A DNA stretch of 64,000 nucleotides from Alphaproteobacteria bacterium (GTDB lineage: Bacteria > Pseudomonadota > Alphaproteobacteria > UBA8366): positions 124,001-188,000 of the forward strand of contig WHUA01000006.1 in the NCBI GenBank assembly GCA_009377445.1, in the 5' to 3' direction. Position numbers and translations under genes: made by a program. This document shows, piece after piece, positions 38,571 through 49,312 of the stretch (positions are counted from its first letter, which is position 1; every line of letters starts with the position of its first letter). Below the pieces are notes generated by a model, which ran no database searches, was not told the origin of the DNA, and was given only the letters and a program-made list of their open reading frames with translations.

Positions 38571-39461
38571 TCAGTCCGCCATTTCCAGCTTGGCATCCAC
38601 GGCGGCGTTGCGCATCGCCTTCTGCAACTTCTCGAAGGCGCGCACTTCGATCTGGCGCACCCGCTCGCGGCTGATGCTGTAAACCTGGCTCAGCTCTTCG
38701 AGCGTCGAGCTCTCTTCCTTGAGGCGGCGCTCGGTCAGGATGTGGCGCTCCCGCTCATTGAGCACGCCCATGGCCTGGCGCAGCAGCGCCTTGCGCCGGT
38801 CGAGCTCCTGCGCTTCGGAGATGACGACTTCCTGGTTGTCGGTGTCGTCTTCGAGCCAATCCTGCCACTCGCCGTCGCCGTCGATGCGAACCGGCGCGTT
38901 CAGCGAATGGTCCGGCGCGCTGAGGCGGCGGTTCATCGACACCACGTCCTGTTCCGGGACGCTCAGCTCGGTCGCGATCTTCGTCACATGCTCGGGCCGG
39001 AGGTCGCCTTCCTCCAGCGCCTCGAGCTTGCCCTTGAGCTTGCGAAGATTGAAGAACAGCTTCTTCTGGGCCGCGGTCGTGCCCATCTTCACGAGCGACC
39101 ACGAGTGCAGGATGTATTCCTGGATGGCGGCGCGGATCCACCACATCGCATAGGTCGCGAGGCGGAATCCCCGCTCCGGATCGAAGCGCTTGACGGCCTG
39201 CATCAGGCCGACGTTGCCCTCGGAGATCAGCTCGTTGATCGGCAGGCCGTAGCCGCGATAGCCCATGGCGATCTTGGCCACGAGACGCAGGTGGCTCGTC
39301 ACCATCTTTTCGGCGGCGGGCGTGTCGTCATGCTCGATCCAGCGCTTCGCGAGCATGTACTCTTCGTCCTTGTCCAGCATCGGGAACTTCCGGATCTGCT
39401 GGAGGTAACGCTGGAGGTTGCCCTCCGGGCTGATGGCGAGGGTGGGAAGACTGGTGGCCAT
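38571..39461 (-). CDS. rpoH: RNA polymerase sigma-32 factor RpoH
   Basis: 296-residue heat-shock sigma factor. Region 2 (NELISEGNVGLMQAVKRFDP; FRLATYAMWWIRAAIQEYIL) lies at about residues 78-125. The RpoH box AQKKLFFNLRKLK follows at about 131-143, and region 4.2 (STLEELSQVYSISRERVRQIE) at about 255-275. The RpoH box separates it from RpoD and other sigmas. It is transcribed alone, convergent with the methyltransferase gene. Alphaproteobacteria often carry more than one RpoH; only this one is in the window. Confidence 0.96.
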   Translation of the reverse strand: MATSLPTLAISPEGNLQRYLQQIRKFPMLDKDEEYMLAKRWIEHDDTPAAEKMVTSHLRLVAKIAMGYRGYGLPINELISEGNVGLMQAVKRFDPERGFRLATYAMWWIRAAIQEYILHSWSLVKMGTTAAQKKLFFNLRKLKGKLEALEEGDLRPEHVTKIATELSVPEQDVVSMNRRLSAPDHSLNAPVRIDGDGEWQDWLEDDTDNQEVVISEAQELDRRKALLRQAMGVLNERERHILTERRLKEESSTLEELSQVYSISRERVRQIEVRAFEKLQKAMRNAAVDAKLEMAD

Positions 39462-39569
39462 AATTGACTCTGCTCCACTAGGTTAGTTCAGCACTCTCCC
39501 CAATGAATGCTAATTTACTGCAATTGCAATCTGTTGTCAAGGCAGATTGGAATCGTTTTAATTTCTTGG

Positions 39570-40613
39570 CTACCACGCCGGGCCAAGAGCCCGGATCAGA
39601 TCGCGCATGTCATTTGGCGGCTCGCTCTCGAATTTCAATCTGTCGCCGGTCCCGGGGTGGTCAAATCCGATCAAGCGGGCGTGTAGCGCCTGCCGTGAAA
39701 ACGCATGGATCGCCTTGGCTGTTCCGGGGGCTGTTCCGGGGGCTGTTCCCGGCGCGAGGGCCTTGCTCCGCGCCGGGGCGCGGCGGCCATAGACCGGATC
39801 GCCGATGATCGGGTGGCCGATATGCGCCATGTGAACGCGGATCTGGTGCGTCCGGCCGGTTTCGAGCTGGCATTCGATCAGGCTGGCGACCGGGTTGGCG
39901 CCCTCGCCGAAGCGCCGCAGCACGCGGTAGCGCGTCGCCGCCGTCTTGCCGCGGCCCGCGCCGACCACTGCCATCTTCGTTCGATGCTGCGGGTGACGGC
40001 CGATATTGCCCTCGATCCGGCCGACGGCCGGCACGGGCACGCCCCAGACCAGCGCCAGATAGGCGCGGTCGATGGTCCGTCCTGCGAACTGCGCGGCCAG
40101 CGCGTGGTGGGTTTCGTCGTTCTTCGCCACGACGATCAGGCCGCTTGTATCCTTGTCGAGCCGGTGCACGATGCCGGGCCGCCTGACGCCGCCGACGCCG
40201 GACAGGCTGTCGCCGCAGTGGGCGAGCAGCGCGTTGACCAGGGTCGAGTCGGGCTGGCCCGCCCCGGGGTGAACGGCGAGGCCCGCGGGTTTGTCGACGA
40301 CCAGCAGGTCGGCGTCTTCGTAGACGACGGTCAGCGCGATGTCCTGCGGCCGGGCGGTGGCGTCCTCCGGCGGCGGCAGGGTGACGCGATAGCGCTCGCC
40401 GGGTTTGACCCTGTGGGAGGGGTCCGTTATCGTCGCGCCGTCCTTGCGGACCATGCCGTCCTGGAGCAGCGCCTTGATCCGGCTGCGCGACAGGGCGGGG
40501 ACGGTCGGGGCGAGGGCGACGGCGAGAAAACGGTCGAGGCGCGCGCCCGCTTCCGCCGGCGGCACGGTACAGGTGGCGGCGTCCGGCGATTTCGGCCGGG
40601 CTCCGCCGCTCAC
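39570..40613 (-). CDS. RluA/RluD-family 23S rRNA pseudouridine synthase
   Basis: About 347 residues. The N-terminal S4 RNA-binding domain (ARLDRFLAVALAP...LSRSRIKALLQDGMVRKDG) is followed by the catalytic domain with GIVHRLDKDTSGLIVVAKND, whose aspartate is the catalytic residue. It modifies uridines in the large-subunit rRNA, most likely helix 69 if it is RluD itself. The open frame continues to 40931, but that part is the shadow of the divergent gene. I chose GTG 40613 (GGAG eight bases upstream). An in-frame 12-bp triple repeat near the C-terminus adds GTAPGTAPGTA. Confidence 0.88.
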   Translation of the reverse strand: MSGGARPKSPDAATCTVPPAEAGARLDRFLAVALAPTVPALSRSRIKALLQDGMVRKDGATITDPSHRVKPGERYRVTLPPPEDATARPQDIALTVVYEDADLLVVDKPAGLAVHPGAGQPDSTLVNALLAHCGDSLSGVGGVRRPGIVHRLDKDTSGLIVVAKNDETHHALAAQFAGRTIDRAYLALVWGVPVPAVGRIEGNIGRHPQHRTKMAVVGAGRGKTAATRYRVLRRFGEGANPVASLIECQLETGRTHQIRVHMAHIGHPIIGDPVYGRRAPARSKALAPGTAPGTAPGTAKAIHAFSRQALHARLIGFDHPGTGDRLKFESEPPNDMRDLIRALGPAW

Positions 40614-40637
40614 AGGCCACTCCACGGGACAAAGGTC

Positions 40638-40997
40638 ATGCAAGCTCTCAAGGCCCTGGTCATCGGAATGGGCATCCTCATCATCGCCGGCATGGCGATC
40701 CTGGTCTACGGTCTGAGCAGCAAGTTCGGCTCGAACATGGCCGCCAAGGACACACCGCAGGACGGGCGGCACGACATGATGCGCGACATGATGCACGACA
40801 CGGCGCACGGCACGGCGGCAGCCTTCGGCACCATCCGCGCGGCCCTTCCGGCCGGCGCGAGCGTGGAGAGCGCCCAGATGCAGGATGGCAAGATTATGGT
40901 GTTCCTCGCCATGCCGGACGGCGGGGTGCAACTCATGGTCTTCCGCCTTTCGGACGGGCGCCAGACCGGCACCATCGAGCTGCAGCCGTCGCGTTAG
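40638..40997 (+). CDS. DUF6476-like single-pass membrane protein
   Basis: 119 residues: one membrane helix at about 6-28 (LVIGMGILIIAGMAILVYGL), a histidine- and methionine-rich linker (RHDMMRDMMHDTAHG), and a small C-terminal beta domain (MVFLAMPDGGVQLMVFRLSDGRQTG). Its place back to back with the RluD-type gene and its form fit the DUF6476 proteins of alphaproteobacteria. Function unknown. The gap to the divergent gene is only about 25 bases, so promoters must overlap coding sequence. Confidence 0.65.
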   Translation: MQALKALVIGMGILIIAGMAILVYGLSSKFGSNMAAKDTPQDGRHDMMRDMMHDTAHGTAAAFGTIRAALPAGASVESAQMQDGKIMVFLAMPDGGVQLMVFRLSDGRQTGTIELQPSR

Positions 40998-41021
40998 GGA
41001 ACACGGCCGCAGGATACCCGC

Positions 41022-41486
41022 TTAGCCGCGGGGCGTCAGCGCCTCGGCGGCATCGCCGAGCGCCTTCTCGATCTCGTCCAGCGTTGCCGTGTCGGCTTGG
41101 GCGCCGGAACCGGCGTCTTTGGCCTTCGGCTCGCGCAGCCGCGCCAGCAGCGCGCGCGCCTGCTCGATCGCGCGAAGCGCGATCTCCGCCTGCACCGCGG
41201 CGGCCGTATCGCCGAAGTCCGCGTCATCGCCGCCGGGGAAATCCTCGTCTAGGTCGTCGCCCAGGTCGCCGCCCGGGGCGTCCGCGGCATAAGGGTTGGC
41301 CGGCGCGCCGCCCGCGGCGAGGCCGAGCCTGCGGGCCAGCCCGTCGACATAGGCCGCGTCGTCCGGGTGCATTTCCCCTTTGTCGATGTCGGAGAGATAG
41401 CCCGCCAGCTCTTCCCGCGTTTCCGGCATCAAGCCGCGGCTGTCGAGCATCTTCTTGATCAGGCGTCGCGTGTTGGTGGCGTCCAT
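41022..41486 (-). CDS. Hypothetical acidic protein
   Basis: 154-residue soluble protein. The N-terminal part (DATNTRRLIKKMLDSRGLMPETREELAGYLSDIDKGEMHPDDAAYVDGLARRLG) is helical. An aspartate- and glycine-rich linker follows (GGDLGDDLDEDFPGGDDADFGD), then a helical C-terminal region. It looks like an alphaproteobacterial conserved hypothetical, without a name I can defend. ATG 41486 is where the regular sequence begins; the open frame runs further and into the tRNA, which is not credible. Confidence 0.6.
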   Translation of the reverse strand: MDATNTRRLIKKMLDSRGLMPETREELAGYLSDIDKGEMHPDDAAYVDGLARRLGLAAGGAPANPYAADAPGGDLGDDLDEDFPGGDDADFGDTAAAVQAEIALRAIEQARALLARLREPKAKDAGSGAQADTATLDEIEKALGDAAEALTPRG

Positions 41487-41663
41487 GGCGGATAACGGAT
41501 CCTCGCAGTTCTCGATCTCGGCGTTGGCCGGCGACGCGGTCGTGACGGCTGGGCCGCACCATACCCCGATTGCCGGAAATGGCATAGAGGCTGCGGGGCA
41601 GGGCGAAAAGCATTGATCGCCTGCTGAGCTTCGGCTATGAGTCGCCCGAGCGCCGCACCGGAC

Positions 41664-41739
41664 GTCCCCTTCGTCTAGTGGCCTAGGACGCTGGCCTCTC
41701 ACGCCGGAAACAGGGGTTCGAGTCCCCTAGGGGACGCCA
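41664..41739 (+). tRNA. tRNA-Glu (anticodon CTC)
   Basis: 76-base cloverleaf. The acceptor stem GTCCCCT/AGGGGAC is perfect. The anticodon stem CTGGC/GCCGG encloses the loop CTCTCAC with CTC at positions 34-36, reading GAG (Glu). The T-arm CAGGGGTTCGAGTCCCCT is present and the CCA end is encoded. It lies in the gap between the hypothetical gene and the NhaA gene. Confidence 0.95.
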
Positions 41740-41839
41740 TCTATTTTGGTTATTCTGTGGTGCTCGCGCCCCGGCACTTTCCGCTGGGCCATTCCCGCCG
41801 CATGCGTAAGATAGCTCCCGTTTCATAAGGAGCAGATCG

Positions 41840-43696
41840 TTGGCGTACACCCGTCCAACCCGGCTCGACCGGCCTGTCGACCTCCGGCGCGAGCATTTTC
41901 TGGGCAACACCGCGGCGGAGATGACGCTGGTCGAGTACGGCAGCTACGCCTGCCCCTCCTGCCACGTCGCGCACGAGGTCGTGGCCAATCTCCGGGATCG
42001 TTTCGGCGACCGGATGCTGTACGTTTTCCGCCAGCTCCCGATTACCGTCAGCGAGGAAGCGCAGCAGGCGGCGGAACTAGCGGAATACGCCGCCGCGACG
42101 AACGGGCAGTTCTGGACGGTGCACGACGTCCTCATGAAGCGGGGCCCGGCGTTCGCTCCGGGCGAGATCGACCGGATCGCCGTCGAATCCGGGCTTCCGC
42201 CGCCCGAAGAAGCCCCCGGACCCGCGCGCCGCGCCGCCCAGCAGCGGGTGCAGGACGACATCGAGAGCGCCCGGCGCAGCGGCGCATTCGTGACGCCGAC
42301 GTTCTTCATCAATAACCGCCGCTACGAGGGCGCCTGGGACGAAAGCGCGCTGGGCGAGGCGATGCTCGGATCGCTCGGCCACCGGCTGCACACGGCGACT
42401 CTCGATTTCGTCCGCTGGGGGCCGTCGGCGGGATTTCTCCTCCTGCTGATGTCGCTTCTCGCGGTCGTCATCGCCAACTCGCCGGCGGGAGAGCCTTTCG
42501 CATCCTGGCTGGAGGTCTCCTTCGGGATTCAGCTCGGCGCCACGCGCTTTGCGCTGCCTCTTCTCGATTGGATCAATCACGGCCTGCTGAGCGTCTTCTT
42601 CCTGGTCGTCGGCCTCGAGATCAAGCGCGAGTTCACGATCGGCCGGCTTGCCACCCGGCGCGCCGCGGCGCTGCCGATCGCCGCTGCGATCGGCGGGATG
42701 GCCGTGCCGGCGCTGATCTATCTCGCGGTGGTTCCGTTGGGGCCGCTGAGCCACGGTTGGGGCATCCCGATCGCCACCGACACCGCCTTCGCGATCGCCC
42801 TGATCGTTCTGCTCGGCGACCGCGTTCCGGTGGAGCTGCGGGTGTTCCTGACGGCGGCGGTGATCGTCGACGACCTCGTCGTCATCGTGGTCCTGGCTCT
42901 GTTCTACGCGGGACAGATCGATCTGGGCTACGTGGCCGCCTCGGTCGCGGCGACGGCGGCCCTGATCGCGCTCAACCGGTCGGGCATCTACCGCGCGCTG
43001 CCCTATGCGGTGCTCGGGATAGCCCTGTGGGTCTGCCTGTATGCGTCGGGCCTGCACGCGACGCTGGCGGGGGTGATCCTTGCGGCGGCGACGCCGACCC
43101 GCCCGCCCGCCAACCTCCGCGCCCTGATGGCCCAGGCCGAGACCGTGATGCAGGCGGATCTCAGGTCTTCCGGGGAGCATGTCTTGCGGCATGGGCCATC
43201 GGAACCGGCCTTGCGGGCGCTGGACGTCATTCACGATCAGATCGAATCGCCGGCAAGCAAGCTGCTTCGCTCTGTCGAGCCGTGGTCGAGCTATGTCGTG
43301 CTGCCGGTCTTCGCGCTCGCCAACGCCGGGGTGGTGTTGTCCTTCGACGTGGTCCAGGGAAACGCGGCCCTGATTCTGGCCATCGTTCTCGGCCTCGTCG
43401 TCGGCAAGCCGGCCGGAATTGTCCTGGCCGCCTGGCTTGCGGTGCGCTTCGGCGTCGCCGTCAAGCCGGCCGAATACACATGGCGTCAGTTGTCGGGCGC
43501 CGGCGTGCTCGCCGGCATCGGCTTCACCATGTCCCTGTTCATCGCAACGCACGCATTCTCCGCCGAAGCGGCATCCGCCTCGAAGATCGCGATCTTCCTG
43601 GCCTCGTTCATTGCCGGTGGGCTGGGGACGCTTATCTTATGGCCGAGGGAAGTATCGAAGGATGGACCGGCGCAGAAGCGTGCGGCCGGAACATAA
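41840..43696 (+). CDS. nhaA: NhaA-type Na+/H+ antiporter with N-terminal DsbA-like domain
   Basis: 618-residue fusion. Residues about 14-190 are a thioredoxin-like DsbA domain with the redox motif CPSC ([11 protein letters not shown]) and the cis-proline strand [19 protein letters not shown]. Residues about 195-610 are NhaA with about 12 membrane helices; the ion-binding aspartate pair lies in [19 protein letters not shown]. NhaA swaps two protons for one sodium at the inner membrane. No signal peptide precedes the DsbA domain, so it may be cytoplasmic. The start is TTG with AAGGAG seven bases upstream. Confidence 0.9.
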   Translation: MAYTRPTRLDRPVDLRREHFLGNTAAEMTLVEYGSYACPSCHVAHEVVANLRDRFGDRMLYVFRQLPITVSEEAQQAAELAEYAAATNGQFWTVHDVLMKRGPAFAPGEIDRIAVESGLPPPEEAPGPARRAAQQRVQDDIESARRSGAFVTPTFFINNRRYEGAWDESALGEAMLGSLGHRLHTATLDFVRWGPSAGFLLLLMSLLAVVIANSPAGEPFASWLEVSFGIQLGATRFALPLLDWINHGLLSVFFLVVGLEIKREFTIGRLATRRAAALPIAAAIGGMAVPALIYLAVVPLGPLSHGWGIPIATDTAFAIALIVLLGDRVPVELRVFLTAAVIVDDLVVIVVLALFYAGQIDLGYVAASVAATAALIALNRSGIYRALPYAVLGIALWVCLYASGLHATLAGVILAAATPTRPPANLRALMAQAETVMQADLRSSGEHVLRHGPSEPALRALDVIHDQIESPASKLLRSVEPWSSYVVLPVFALANAGVVLSFDVVQGNAALILAIVLGLVVGKPAGIVLAAWLAVRFGVAVKPAEYTWRQLSGAGVLAGIGFTMSLFIATHAFSAEAASASKIAIFLASFIAGGLGTLILWPREVSKDGPAQKRAAGT

Positions 43697-43723
43697 TGAT
43701 CGTGTCGCGCGTTTTGCGCCTCG

Positions 43724-43760
43724 GCGAATGGACGTTGCGAATGGACGTTGCGAATGGACG
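43724..43760 (+). repeat. 13-bp tandem repeat between nhaA and RND operon
   Basis: The unit GCGAATGGACGTT occurs 2.8 times in a row, 28 bases after the nhaA stop and before the efflux adaptor gene. Short slipped-strand repeat; no function apparent. Confidence 0.6.
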
Positions 43761-43808
43761 GCGTCTGATTGACCGCCGGACCCACCGCGCTCAGAATGAG
43801 GCGGCCTC

Positions 43809-44999
43809 ATGCGCAATCGCTTGGTCTTAGTCATCCTCATCGTGGCCGCCCTCGCCGGTGGCGCATATTACTACTATCGTCACGCCGGAACGGAGAGGAC
43901 GGCGGAAGGCGCGGCCGCGCCGCCGCCGGAAGTCGGCATCGTCGTCGCAAAACCGGCGGAGGTGCCGCTCCCCCTAGAGTATGCGGGTCGCGTCGCGGGC
44001 TTCCGCGATGTCGAGGTACGGCCGCGGGTCGGCGGCCTGCTTCTCGAGCGCGGTTTCCCGGAGGGGACGCAGGTCAAGGCGGATCAGATCCTCTTTCGCA
44101 TCGATCCGGCCCCGTATGAAGTGGCATTGAGCCGTGCCGAAGCGCAGCTCAAGGAGGCACAGGCGACGCTCCGGCAGGCGGAGGACGAGTTCGCGCGGAG
44201 CGACGAGCTCCTTCGCCGTGGCGTGTCGACCGTCAAGCAGCGGGACGACGCGGCGTCGAAACGCGACCAGGCGCAGGCGGCCGTTCAGGCCGCCGAAGCC
44301 GAAATCGCGGGCGCCAAGCTCAACCTGGGCTATACAACCGTAAAGGCCCCGGTAGCCGGCGTAACAGCGCTCCTGTCGCCGCCCGTCGGCACGTTGGTCG
44401 AGGCCCAGCAAACCCTCCTGACGACGATCACGCAATTGGATCCCGCCTATGTGAACTACTCCTTTACGGATGAGGAGGGGCAGGAGTTCCGCGCGTTGAA
44501 CGAGCGGCGCGCGACGCCAATCGGAAAAGAGGATCTCACGGTCGCGCTTCGATACGGAACGGGCCGCAGTTATCGGTTGCCCGGAACTATCGATGTCGCC
44601 GCCCAGCGTGTCGACCTGCAGACGGGCACGATTCAGGCGCGCGCCGTGTTCCCGAATCCCGACGGCGACTTGCTGCCCGGGCAGTTCGTTCGCGTGCAGG
44701 TTCGCGGCGTTACCCTACCCGACGCCATCGTCATTCCGAAGCGCGCCATCAGCCAGGGGCCGCAGGGGCCGTCCGTCTACGTCGTCGCCGCGGACGATAC
44801 GGCCGAGGCCCGCCCGATCAGGCTCGGCCACGAGCTCGCAGCGGGCTGGGTGGTGCGCGAAGGGCTCAAAGGAGGCGAGCGGGTCATCGTCGACGGCGTA
44901 ATCCGGGTCCGGCCGGGCGCGCCGGTCAAGGCGGTGGAGGCCGGCTCCGGGCCGCAGGCCGCGCAGAAGGACGGTTCTGCCGCCCCCGCCCGCCCATGA
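43809..44999 (+). CDS. RND efflux periplasmic adaptor (membrane fusion protein)
   Basis: 396 residues. An N-terminal membrane anchor (about 5-22, no lipobox cysteine) is followed by the first lipoyl half-motif ([31 protein letters not shown]), a coiled-coil hairpin (about 100-165), the second lipoyl half ([18 protein letters not shown]), and beta-barrel and membrane-proximal domains ([18 protein letters not shown]). It links the inner-membrane pump to an outer-membrane channel. Its TGA overlaps the ATG of the pump gene (ATGA), so the two are translationally coupled. No TolC-like gene is present. Confidence 0.92.
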   Translation: MRNRLVLVILIVAALAGGAYYYYRHAGTERTAEGAAAPPPEVGIVVAKPAEVPLPLEYAGRVAGFRDVEVRPRVGGLLLERGFPEGTQVKADQILFRIDPAPYEVALSRAEAQLKEAQATLRQAEDEFARSDELLRRGVSTVKQRDDAASKRDQAQAAVQAAEAEIAGAKLNLGYTTVKAPVAGVTALLSPPVGTLVEAQQTLLTTITQLDPAYVNYSFTDEEGQEFRALNERRATPIGKEDLTVALRYGTGRSYRLPGTIDVAAQRVDLQTGTIQARAVFPNPDGDLLPGQFVRVQVRGVTLPDAIVIPKRAISQGPQGPSVYVVAADDTAEARPIRLGHELAAGWVVREGLKGGERVIVDGVIRVRPGAPVKAVEAGSGPQAAQKDGSAAPARP

Positions 45000-47900
45000 T
45001 GTCGAAATTCTTCATCGATCGCCCGATCTTCGCGTCGGTACTTTCGATCGTCATCGTGATCGCCGGGCTGGTGGCGATGCGGGTATTGCCGGTCGCCCAA
45101 TATCCCGAAATCGTGCCCCCCGAAGTGGTGGTGTCGGCGACCTACCCGGGGGCGAGCGCCGCGACGATCGCCGAGACGGTGGCGGCGCCGCTGGAGCAGC
45201 AGATCAACGGCGTCGAGAACATGATCTACATGCGCTCGACATCGACCGGCGCCGGCAGCCTCAGCCTGTCCGTCTATTTCGAAACGGGGACGGATCCGGA
45301 TCAGGCGACGATCAACGTGAACAACCGGGTTCAGCGCGCAACAGCGCTTTTGCCCGAGGAGGTCCGCCGCCAAGGCGTGACCGTCAGCAAGCGATCGAGC
45401 TCGATCCTCCAGGTCCTTACGATGTCGTCGCCGGACAGGCGTTACGACACGATCTATATCTCCAACTACGCCCTCATCAATGTCATCGACGAGCTGCGCC
45501 GGACACCCGGGGTCGGCGACGCTTCGCTCTTCGGCGCCTCCGACTACTCGATGCGCATCTGGCTCAGGCCGGACAAGGTCGCGCAGTATAATTTGACGCC
45601 CGGCGAAATCGCTGCCGCAATTCGCGATCAGAACGCGCAGTTCGCGGCAGGGCGGTTCGGCGAAGAGCCGATGTCGGGCGACCAGGCGTTTACCTACTCG
45701 GTGACGACGCAGGGCCGTTTCGCCGACCCGCGCGAGTTCGAGCAGATCATCCTGCGTTCGGACGCGAACGGCGCGGCGCTGAGGCTCAAGGACGTCGCGC
45801 GCGTCGAGCTCGGATCTCAGAATTACTCGACGGTTGCGACGCTGAACGGCGCGCCCACCGTTCCGATCGGCGTCTATTTGCAGCCCGGCGCCAACGCGCT
45901 CGAAGTCGCCGACAGCGTCCGCGACGCCATGGAGCGCATGTCGCAGCGATTTCCCGATGGCATACGCTACGACATTCCATTCAACACGACGCGCTTCATC
46001 GAAGTGTCGGTCGAGGAGGTCGTCATCACCTTCATCGAGGCGATCGCCCTCGTGGTGCTCGTCGTCTTCGTGTTTCTGCAGTCCCTGCGCGCGACGCTCA
46101 TTCCGGTCATTGCGGTGCCGGTCTCCATCATCGGCGCTTTCGCGGGCATGTACCTGCTCGGATTCTCGATCAACCTCTTCACGCTGTTCGGCCTCATCCT
46201 GGCGATCGGCATCGTCGTCGACGACGCAATCATCGTGCTCGAAAACGTCGAGCGCATCATGGCGTCGGAAGGCAAGGCGCCGCGCGCGGCGGCCATCCAG
46301 GCGATGGAGGAGGTGAGCGGGCCCGTGATCGCCGTAGTGCTGGTCCTTTGCGCCGTGTTCATTCCGGTCTCCTTCCTCGGCGGTCTTGCCGGCGAGCTCT
46401 ACAGGCAGTTCGCCGTCACGATCGCCGTCTCCGTGGTGATCTCCGGCATCGTGGCCCTCACGCTCACGCCGGCCCTCTGCGCCGTAATGCTCAAGGAAGG
46501 GCATTCGGAGCCCTGGCTTCCCTTCCGCTGGTTCAATCGCGGGTTCGATTGGCTGACCGGGCGCTTCACCAGCGGCACCGCATTTTTCCTGCGCCATGCG
46601 GTCATCGCATTCGCCATCGTGGTGGCGATGCTCGGCGCGACATGGTGGCTGTTCGAGCGGGTGCCCGGCGGCCTCGTGCCTGCGGAGGACCAAGGGTTCG
46701 TGTTTCTCGTGACCTCTCTGCCCCCGGCGGCGTCTCTCGACCGCACGCTCGATATCACCGCGAAAGCGACCGAGGGCGTCTCCAAGAATCCCGCCGTCGC
46801 AGACGTGGTGACGATAGCGGGCTTCGACCTGCTGTCGGGTGCGCAACGGACCAACGCCGGCGTTTCCTTCATTAATTTGAAAGACTGGTCCGAGCGCACG
46901 GATCCGAAGCTCGACGCACGCAATCTGGCGCCCGCCTTCGGCGCGCTCAATGCCGGCTTCCGCGACGGCGTCGTGATCGGATTCAATCCGCCCCCGATAC
47001 AAGGCATGAGCACCACCGGCGGTTTCGAGTTCTACCTTCAGGATCGTTCCGGCGGCAGCCTGGAGAGCCTCGCGCAAGCGGCGCAACGCGTCGTCCAGGC
47101 CGCGAATCGGCGTGCCGAGCTGAGCGGCGTCGCGACGACCTTCTCGACCGGCGTGCCGCAGTACCGGATCGATGTCGACCGCGACAAGGCAAAGGCGCTG
47201 GGCGTGCCGATCTCGAGCATCTTCGATACGATGCAGAGCACATTCGGCAGCCTGTACGTCAACGATTTCACCCTGTTCGGGCGCACCTACCGGGTAAGCC
47301 TGTCGTCGGAAGACACGTTCCGCCAATCGCCCGATGACCTTCGCCATGTCTTCGTCCGCTCCGACGGCGGCACGATGGTGCCCCTCAACGTGCTCGTTAA
47401 TGCCTCCCGCATCGTCGGGCCCGACGTCGTCGATCGCTTCAATGTCTTTCCGGCTGCCAAGATCCAGGGCGCCCCGGCGCCGGGCGCCTCATCGGGACAG
47501 GCGATCGCCGCCATGCAGGAGGTCGTGTCGCAGACGCTCTCGCCGGATTACACGGTCGGCTGGACGGGGTCCGCGTACCAGGAGCTCCAAACCGCCGGAA
47601 CCGGCTACCAGGGGTTCCTATTCGGGCTCCTGATGGTCTTCCTGATCCTGGCCGCGCAATATGAGCGCTGGTCGCTGCCGCTCGCGGTTGTCACTGCTGT
47701 GCCCTTCGCGGTGTTCGGCGCCATTCTCGCGATCTATCTCCGCGGGATCGAGAACGACATCTACTTTCAGGTCGGGCTCGTGACGCTCATCGGGCTTTCG
47801 GCCAAGAACGCGATTCTGATCGTGGAGTTTGCGGCGCAACGGCATCGCGACGGCTTGTCTGCTTTCGACGCGGCCGTGGACGCGGCAAAGCTGCGATTTC

Positions 47901-48130
47901 GCCCGATCATCATGACGTCGCTCGCCTTCATCCTCGGTGTCCTGCCCCTGGCGGTCAGCACCGGTGCGGGGTCGGCGAGCCGACATTCGGTCGGCACCGG
48001 CGTAATCGGCGGCATGTTGGCGGCGACATTTCTCGCCGTTCTCTTCGTGCCGCTTTTCTTTCGGCTCCTCATGCGCGATAAGCGGGAACCCAACGAGGTG
48101 GGGACAAGGTCTGCTGCCGAAAAAACATGA
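44996..48130 (+). CDS. RND multidrug efflux permease (AcrB/HAE-1 type)
   Basis: 1044 residues, the standard length for the hydrophobe/amphiphile RND class: 12 membrane helices and two large periplasmic loops. Helix 4 carries the proton-relay aspartate pair in [18 protein letters not shown]. The opening [20 protein letters not shown] is typical of AcrB/MexB relatives. It exports drugs, detergents or lipids, driven by protons. Its ATG is inside the stop of the adaptor gene, and its own stop overlaps the next ATG by four bases. Confidence 0.93.
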   Translation: MMSKFFIDRPIFASVLSIVIVIAGLVAMRVLPVAQYPEIVPPEVVVSATYPGASAATIAETVAAPLEQQINGVENMIYMRSTSTGAGSLSLSVYFETGTDPDQATINVNNRVQRATALLPEEVRRQGVTVSKRSSSILQVLTMSSPDRRYDTIYISNYALINVIDELRRTPGVGDASLFGASDYSMRIWLRPDKVAQYNLTPGEIAAAIRDQNAQFAAGRFGEEPMSGDQAFTYSVTTQGRFADPREFEQIILRSDANGAALRLKDVARVELGSQNYSTVATLNGAPTVPIGVYLQPGANALEVADSVRDAMERMSQRFPDGIRYDIPFNTTRFIEVSVEEVVITFIEAIALVVLVVFVFLQSLRATLIPVIAVPVSIIGAFAGMYLLGFSINLFTLFGLILAIGIVVDDAIIVLENVERIMASEGKAPRAAAIQAMEEVSGPVIAVVLVLCAVFIPVSFLGGLAGELYRQFAVTIAVSVVISGIVALTLTPALCAVMLKEGHSEPWLPFRWFNRGFDWLTGRFTSGTAFFLRHAVIAFAIVVAMLGATWWLFERVPGGLVPAEDQGFVFLVTSLPPAASLDRTLDITAKATEGVSKNPAVADVVTIAGFDLLSGAQRTNAGVSFINLKDWSERTDPKLDARNLAPAFGALNAGFRDGVVIGFNPPPIQGMSTTGGFEFYLQDRSGGSLESLAQAAQRVVQAANRRAELSGVATTFSTGVPQYRIDVDRDKAKALGVPISSIFDTMQSTFGSLYVNDFTLFGRTYRVSLSSEDTFRQSPDDLRHVFVRSDGGTMVPLNVLVNASRIVGPDVVDRFNVFPAAKIQGAPAPGASSGQAIAAMQEVVSQTLSPDYTVGWTGSAYQELQTAGTGYQGFLFGLLMVFLILAAQYERWSLPLAVVTAVPFAVFGAILAIYLRGIENDIYFQVGLVTLIGLSAKNAILIVEFAAQRHRDGLSAFDAAVDAAKLRFRPIIMTSLAFILGVLPLAVSTGAGSASRHSVGTGVIGGMLAATFLAVLFVPLFFRLLMRDKREPNEVGTRSAAEKT

Positions 48131-49065
48131 GCGACCCGCAAGTACAAACGAACCTGACCCAACCTGCCTATCCGGCGCCGGCCTCCGTCGATCCTCGGAG
48201 ACGGCTGCGCTATCTGGCCGAAGCGGCGGGCGCATACGCGGCCTTCGCCTTCTTTCGCATGCTGCCGGTCGACGCAGCCTCGGCAATCGGCGGCTGGATA
48301 TTCCAGATCCTCGGTCCGCTCGCGAAGGCGCATCGTATCGCCGAAAGGAACGTCCTGGCGGCGCTTCCCGAACTGACCGCCGCCGCCCGCAAGGACCTCC
48401 TCCGTGGCATGTGGAACAACATCGGCCGTGTCGCCGGAGAGTATGCCCATCTCAGGCGTCTCGCCAGCGACCCCAGGCGCGTCGAGATCGTCGATCCCGG
48501 CAATCTGTGCGCCCGTGCCGTTTCGTCCGGGACGGGCGCACTGGCGCTGTCCGCGCATTTCGGCAACTGGGAGCTTTTCTGCGTGGCGGCATTCCGTGCC
48601 GGCGGGCGCCAGGTCGATGTATACCGGGCGACCAACAATCCCTATGTGGATACCCTCCTGAAACGGACCCGGCTGGCGATTCCGGGCCATCGCCTTATTC
48701 CCAAGGGCCATGGCGGGATGCGCGAAATCGTCTCGCAGCTACGCCTGGGTCGATGCATCGGCATGGTGGTCGATCAGAAGACCAACGAGGGCATTCCCGT
48801 CGAGTTCTTTGGCAGGAGCGCCATGACCACCCGGACGCCTGCGGCCCTTGCCCGCCGTTTCGAATGCCCGATCTTCGTCGCCGTGGTCGAGCGGGTGGGA
48901 GGCGCGCGTTTCCGCATCGTCGTCCACGATATGAAAGTCGCCCGCTCGGACAATCGCCGCGACGATGTCGAACGAACGACCCGCGCCATCAGCGATATTC
49001 TCGAAGCGGCCATACGCGCCAAGCCCGAGCTTTGGATGTGGGTGCACCGGCGCTGGCCCGATTGA
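48127..49065 (+). CDS. LpxL/LpxM-family lipid A acyltransferase
   Basis: 312 residues of the LPLAT family that adds a secondary fatty acyl chain to lipid A. The catalytic HX4E motif is HFGNWE near residue 140, and [19 protein letters not shown] with the following [10 protein letters not shown] is the second conserved block. An N-terminal hydrophobic stretch anchors it to the inner membrane. Its ATG lies in the last codons of the RND pump (ATGA overlap), so it is made with the efflux operon, which is unusual for this family. It may acylate lipid A or another lipid exported by the pump. Confidence 0.85.
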   Translation: MSDPQVQTNLTQPAYPAPASVDPRRRLRYLAEAAGAYAAFAFFRMLPVDAASAIGGWIFQILGPLAKAHRIAERNVLAALPELTAAARKDLLRGMWNNIGRVAGEYAHLRRLASDPRRVEIVDPGNLCARAVSSGTGALALSAHFGNWELFCVAAFRAGGRQVDVYRATNNPYVDTLLKRTRLAIPGHRLIPKGHGGMREIVSQLRLGRCIGMVVDQKTNEGIPVEFFGRSAMTTRTPAALARRFECPIFVAVVERVGGARFRIVVHDMKVARSDNRRDDVERTTRAISDILEAAIRAKPELWMWVHRRWPD

Positions 49066-49312
49066 GCCGCGCAGGCTCACGCATCCCGTGCGATTGACGA
49101 GAGGCGGACCCCACGGGCCCGGAGCCGCAAAGCGGCGGCCGGCTCGGCTTTCGCTTCCGGCTGTTGACTCCGCGTTGCGAATGATGAAGCATTTTTCAAG
49201 CAAGCGAGTAACAAAACATATGGGTTGCTCTGCGCCATCGTGCTGCGGCGTGGGCTTCGTGGACGCTTCCAGGCTTTCACGCCCCAAAAAATGAAAAGCA
49301 CGGGAGGAAGCC

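Noticed and set aside
40614..40931. N-terminal extension of the RluD-type frame
   Set aside because: It is antisense to the small membrane protein gene and has no family sequence; the S4 domain begins after 40613.
41683..41974. Minus-strand open frames across the tRNA
   Set aside because: They overlap tRNA-Glu and the start of nhaA and have no recognisable protein features.
48127..49065. Treating the acyltransferase as an independent housekeeping lpxL
   Set aside because: The four-base overlap with the RND pump shows it is expressed with that operon; the gene symbol is withheld.
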